Assembly (NCBI GenBank): GCA_963845485.1
Contig: CAWJSI010000013.1
Span: 1 to 64,000 of the forward strand
Direction: 5' to 3'
DNA length: 64,000 nt
Source of the DNA: Bog-756 sp963845485
GTDB taxonomy: Bacteria > Actinomycetota > Acidimicrobiia > Acidimicrobiales > RAAP-2
In this document: one piece after another, positions 60,672 to 64,000 of the stretch
Numbering within the stretch: the first letter of the stretch is position 1
Layout: each line of letters begins with the position of its first letter
Notes under the pieces: model-generated
What the model was told of the DNA's origin: nothing
Database searches by the model: none
Seen by the model: only the letters and a program-made list of their open reading frames with translations
Position numbers and translations under genes: made by a program

Positions 60672-61103
60672 GTGCGAGTCACCATGATGCTGTGCGATGC
60701 GGCCCAGGTCTCCGACGGCAAGCTGTACGTGTTGGGAGGGGGTTGGAGCATGACCGGCCCCGACCCGGTCCCGTCGGCCATCGCCCTCAAAATCGACGTG
60801 GGCTGGCACGAGGCCGAGGCCGCGCACCACTGGGAGCTATTCCTCGAGGACGCGGACGGCCGCCCGGTGCTCGTCGAGACCCCCGAGGGTGAGCATCCCG
60901 TCGAGGTGCGCGGCGAGTTCACCGTGGGCCGTCCTCCGGGCATCCCTGAGGGATCCCCGATCGACGTGGCCCTGGCCGTGAATCTCGGGCCCCTCCCACT
61001 CACTCCGGGGACCCGGTACACGTGGCGTATGGCAATCGACGGCGAGTCTCAGACCGACTGGGTGCTGGGCTTCACCACCCGACCCACCCTCGTCCGGGAC
61101 TGA
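60672..61103 (+). CDS. DUF6941-like small protein
   Basis: 143 aa from GTG. LCDAAQVSDGKLYVLGGGWS (about residues 7-26) is the hallmark opening of a beta-rich family common in actinobacteria; it continues VPSAIALKIDVGWHEAE and GTRYTWRMAIDGE. Its function is unknown. The gene ends 4 nt before the MaoC gene. Confidence 0.75.
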   Translation: MRVTMMLCDAAQVSDGKLYVLGGGWSMTGPDPVPSAIALKIDVGWHEAEAAHHWELFLEDADGRPVLVETPEGEHPVEVRGEFTVGRPPGIPEGSPIDVALAVNLGPLPLTPGTRYTWRMAIDGESQTDWVLGFTTRPTLVRD

Positions 61104-61107
61104 GCCG

Positions 61108-61620
61108 GTGACTACGTTCGACCGGCCCTTCGGCCGCGACTTCGAGGACTTCGAGCCCGGTGACATCTACCGCCACTGGCCGGGAAAGACGATCACCGAG
61201 GCTGACGATCACCTGTTCTGCATGATCACCATGAACCACCATCCGTTGCACACCAACGCATGGTTCGCCGAGCACGAGTCGGTTCAGGGGAAGAATGTCG
61301 TAGTGGGAAATCTGGTCTACTCCTTGGTGCTCGGGATGAGCGTGCCCGACGTCAGCGGGGCGGCCATCGCCAACCTGGAAGTGGAGTCCCTCCTCCACCG
61401 GGCCCCGACCTTCCACGGCGACACCATCTACGCCGAGACCAAGGTCATCGAGAAGGTCGAGTCCAGGTCCCGGGACGATCGCGGGGTCGTGACAGTCGAG
61501 ACCAAGGGGTTCAACCAACGCGGCGAAGAAGTGTGCTTCTTCCGACGCAAGGTCATGGTCTGGAAGCGGGCCGCGGCGCCGGAGCGTCGACGGCCCTACG
61601 AGGGCGACGTCTGGAGTTGA
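61108..61620 (+). CDS. MaoC-like hotdog dehydratase
   Basis: 170 aa from GTG. FEPGDIYRHWPGKTITEADDH has the hydratase-type N-terminus, and NHHPLHTNAWFAEHESVQGK and VEKVESRSRDDRGVVTVE continue the hotdog fold. The Asp-His of the hydratase-2 motif (ADDH...NHHPLH) is present, so an enoyl-CoA hydratase activity is plausible. Close to MutY (20 bp). Confidence 0.85.
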   Translation: MTTFDRPFGRDFEDFEPGDIYRHWPGKTITEADDHLFCMITMNHHPLHTNAWFAEHESVQGKNVVVGNLVYSLVLGMSVPDVSGAAIANLEVESLLHRAPTFHGDTIYAETKVIEKVESRSRDDRGVVTVETKGFNQRGEEVCFFRRKVMVWKRAAAPERRRPYEGDVWS

Positions 61621-61639
61621 ACCCTCTCGGGGGTGGGCC

Positions 61640-62599
61640 GTGGGACGCCGCTTGAAGATGGTCGGGCCCACCACGCCGGCCCCTGGTGACAACAGACCGC
61701 TCCGTGATCGGCGCCAGCTCGAGTCGCTCGGCCGTGTCATCGACGGATGGGGGACCGAGCTCGGAGGGGACTCGAGGAGGCCCGAGCTCCCCTGGCGGTC
61801 GAGTCGGGACCCGTGGGCCGTACTGGTCAGCGAGGTCATGGCCCAGCAGACCCAACTGGCCCGAGTGATCCCGGCGTACCGGGCCTTCCTGGACCGCTTT
61901 CCGACGCCAGCGGCGTGCGCCGAGGCCCCGGTGGGAGACGTGCTCCGCCTGTGGCGGGGACTGGGATACAACCGGCGCGCCCAGAACCTCCACCGCGCCG
62001 CCCAAGCCGTGGTCGCTGAGCACGGCGGTCGTCTCCCCACCGATCTGGAGGGCCTGCTCGCCCTTCCCGGGGTGGGGGCCTACACGGCGCGGGCGGTGCT
62101 GGCCTTCGCCTTCGAGCAGGACGTCGGCGTAGTGGACACGAATGTCGGACGGGTGCTGGCTCGTGCCGTGGCCGGTCGACCCGTCGGCACCGCCGAGGCC
62201 CAGCGCCTGGTGGACGCCATGGTGCCTCCCGGCCGCGGATGGGGATTCGGCCAGGCCCTCCTCGATCTCGGGGCGGGGACCTGTGTGGCCCGGACGCCGC
62301 GGTGTCGTGAGTGCCCTGTCCGGCGGCGCTGCCGGTGGGCCGCCTCCGGCCGGATCGGTCCGGATCCGGCGGTGGGGTCGGCCGGGGTCTCAGTGCCTCA
62401 GAGCCGGTTCGACGGCTCGGACCGACAGGGCCGAGGACGGCTGGTCGAAGCCCTCCGACACGGCCCGGTGGCTACCGACGATCTGGCATCGGTGGTGGGT
62501 TGGATCAACCAGCCCGAGCGGCTGGAGGCGATGGTGGCGGGGCTCGTGGCCGAGGGGATGGTGGTCCGGAGGGCTGGAGGATCCGTGCACCTGCCGTGA
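61640..62599 (+). CDS. mutY: A/G-specific adenine glycosylase MutY
   Basis: 319 aa from GTG. SEVMAQQTQLARVIPAY carries the catalytic Glu; the helix-hairpin-helix is LPGVGAYTARAV with Asp in VGVVDTNVGRVLAR. The [4Fe-4S] cysteines are spaced C-x6-C-x2-C-x5-C in CVARTPRCRECPVRRRC. The C-terminal NUDIX-like domain that reads 8-oxoG is replaced by a short winged-helix-like tail (GRLVEALRHGPVATDDLASV), as in several actinobacterial MutY proteins. Removes adenine opposite 8-oxoguanine. Confidence 0.92.
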   Translation: MGRRLKMVGPTTPAPGDNRPLRDRRQLESLGRVIDGWGTELGGDSRRPELPWRSSRDPWAVLVSEVMAQQTQLARVIPAYRAFLDRFPTPAACAEAPVGDVLRLWRGLGYNRRAQNLHRAAQAVVAEHGGRLPTDLEGLLALPGVGAYTARAVLAFAFEQDVGVVDTNVGRVLARAVAGRPVGTAEAQRLVDAMVPPGRGWGFGQALLDLGAGTCVARTPRCRECPVRRRCRWAASGRIGPDPAVGSAGVSVPQSRFDGSDRQGRGRLVEALRHGPVATDDLASVVGWINQPERLEAMVAGLVAEGMVVRRAGGSVHLP

Positions 62600-62694
62600 G
62601 CGGATGCCGGCCGATGTCCCATCGGCTGGCTACGGTGTGCCGCGTCAGTTTGGGTGATCGTCCACGCGAGGGCGTGGCGACGGAGGGGAGGATC

Positions 62695-64000
62695 ATGGGG
62701 CAACGATCGCTTCGGTCGCTGTGGATCCTGTCCGCTGGCCTAGCCGCCACGCTGGTGCCGTTGGCCGGCACCGCATCGGCGGCAGCGACGCCGATGCGAA
62801 CCTCGGGGAACATGGCGTTGGGCGCCCCCACCTCGGTGCCCGAATCGGTGTTCACGGTGACGGCCCCGGCGGTGGTGGCCACCCCGGCCATTCCCAACGG
62901 ACCGGTTTCCCCGACCCGTTACGACCGGGTGGCCGTCCGCCGATTCGGGTCGTCGAGCGCAACTCATGTGCTGGTCCTCGTGCCCGGAACCAACGGAGGG
63001 GCCGGGGACTTCGACATCGTGGCCCCGTACCTCGTCACCCACGTCCCCCATCTCCAGGTGTGGGCCGAGATGCGACGGGAGGGGGCCCTCCAAGACGACT
63101 CCCTCGTGCAGTCCGTACTGGCCGGGAAGGCCACCTACCAACAGGCCTTCGACTACTACCTCGGCTTTCTGTCCGATCCCTCGATCACCGACCACTACCA
63201 ACCCCTCCAGGCGTCGCAGTTCACCTTCGTGCAGCAGTGGGGGATGGCCGTGGCCATGAACGACCTCAATGCGGTGATCCAAAAGGCCAGGAAGGGCGGG
63301 TCACGGACCGTCACGCTCGGTGGACATTCGCTCGGAGGCACCGAAGCTGCCGCCTACGCCGCCTGGGACTTCGCCGGCCGCGGGGGCTACCGGAACCTCA
63401 ACGGTGTCATGTGCATCGACGGCTGTGCCGGGGCGCCGTTCGCCGGCCAGCAGCCGGTGACGACGGCCTCGGCCCAGGCGGCCATCGCCAAGATGGGCAC
63501 GACGGGACCCTGGCTGGATCTGCTGGGTGCGGGTCTCCCGTGGGTGACCGGGGCCTTCAGTCAGGTGGGGGCCCTCGCCGCCCTGGAGGCGCCGAACGCT
63601 CCGTCGCTACTCCAGACCTTCCCGCTCCTGCCCGCTGCTTTCAAGCCGCCCCGGCCGGTCACCAACCAGGCACAGCTGGGCTACGCCTTCGACGCCTCGA
63701 CCTCACCGGCGTCGCTGGCCCTGATCCATGTGCACTCGGGCCATGTTGCCTTGGCCGGCGATCCGGCCGGCTGGGTCAACCTCGGTCTCACCCCGATCCA
63801 GAATGTCGCCGATGTGTTCGCGGAAGCTCCGCTGGCCGCCGCTGACTGGTACTACCCGGAGCGGCTCTCCATCGACGCCGGTGCGGCGGCCACGCTGACC
63901 CAGAGCCCTGTCGCCACCTATCTGGGACTGCGCCTCTTCGACACCGACAAGGTGAACGTGCCGCTCTACGCATTCCAGACGTCGCTCGGTGGCACCGACA
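62695..64000 (+). CDS. Secreted alpha/beta hydrolase, truncated by the window end
   Basis: At least 435 aa; no stop before 64000. A signal peptide (residues about 5-30, ending GTASAAA) precedes a hydrolase core: VLVLVPGTNGGAGDFDIVAP for the oxyanion region and TVTLGGHSLGGTEAAAYAA for the nucleophile elbow (GHSLGG). The ATG is fixed by GGAGGGGAGGATC. Substrates may be esters or lipids; the catalytic Asp and His lie partly beyond the window or cannot be placed by eye. Confidence 0.85.
   Translation, partial: MGQRSLRSLWILSAGLAATLVPLAGTASAAATPMRTSGNMALGAPTSVPESVFTVTAPAVVATPAIPNGPVSPTRYDRVAVRRFGSSSATHVLVLVPGTNGGAGDFDIVAPYLVTHVPHLQVWAEMRREGALQDDSLVQSVLAGKATYQQAFDYYLGFLSDPSITDHYQPLQASQFTFVQQWGMAVAMNDLNAVIQKARKGGSRTVTLGGHSLGGTEAAAYAAWDFAGRGGYRNLNGVMCIDGCAGAPFAGQQPVTTASAQAAIAKMGTTGPWLDLLGAGLPWVTGAFSQVGALAALEAPNAPSLLQTFPLLPAAFKPPRPVTNQAQLGYAFDASTSPASLALIHVHSGHVALAGDPAGWVNLGLTPIQNVADVFAEAPLAAADWYYPERLSIDAGAAATLTQSPVATYLGLRLFDTDKVNVPLYAFQTSLGGTD

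Overview
The window looks like chromosomal DNA of a high-GC actinobacterium, most likely from the Acidimicrobiia. That placement is an inference from gene content: KstR-type steroid operators, six-unit GYWLV/FGDA repeat proteins, actinobacterial-type thiolase, FadD, enoyl-CoA hydratase and sulfotransferase genes, an NlpC/P60 hydrolase and a sortase. No rRNA or tRNA gene was recognised.

1-2.46 kb is a compact mobile element: two overlapping tyrosine recombinases enclosed by perfect 14-bp inverted repeats, the left one at base 1. 2.5-24 kb is an accessory-looking stretch. It holds small, mostly single genes (TMEM175-like channel, PPOX enzymes, methyltransferases, nucleotidyltransferase, cupin, SnoaL, YciI, UspA), long non-coding gaps, a frameshifted Doc toxin remnant, a second frameshifted gene, an iteron-like operator in front of a small HTH gene, and a surface pair of sortase plus ice-binding-like protein. 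It ends with a CHASE-GGDEF-EAL c-di-GMP enzyme and a divergent receiver-HPt protein.

24.8-42.4 kb is denser and more GC-rich, with an alcohol dehydrogenase/Baeyer-Villiger-type monooxygenase/TetR group and a lipid or steroid catabolism block: FadA5-like thiolase, enoyl-CoA hydratase, hotdog thioesterase, acyl-CoA synthetase and SDR. Three promoters of this block carry palindromes matching or nearly matching the mycobacterial KstR operator TNNAACNNGTTNNA.

42.5-46.9 kb is the most interesting part: a five-gene run encoding a MauD-like thioredoxin, an unknown protein, a MauE-like membrane protein, a Tat-exported protein with 28 cysteines whose spacing recalls the methylamine dehydrogenase light chain and which is fused to a six-repeat domain, and a CcdA-like membrane protein. 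No methylamine dehydrogenase large subunit is nearby. It looks like a disulfide or cofactor maturation system for an unusual exported protein.

46.9-64 kb returns to metabolism and housekeeping: Lgt-like protein, SDR, NlpC/P60 hydrolase, dienelactone hydrolase, DUF885-like peptidase, TetR, quinone oxidoreductase, sulfotransferase, CoA-ester lyase, acyl-CoA dehydrogenase, ABC substrate-binding protein, methyltransferase, MaoC hotdog protein, MutY and a secreted alpha/beta hydrolase cut by the window end. Three secreted proteins (3933-5858, 33440-35668, 44548-45954) end in the same six-unit repeat domain joined to three unrelated N-terminal modules.
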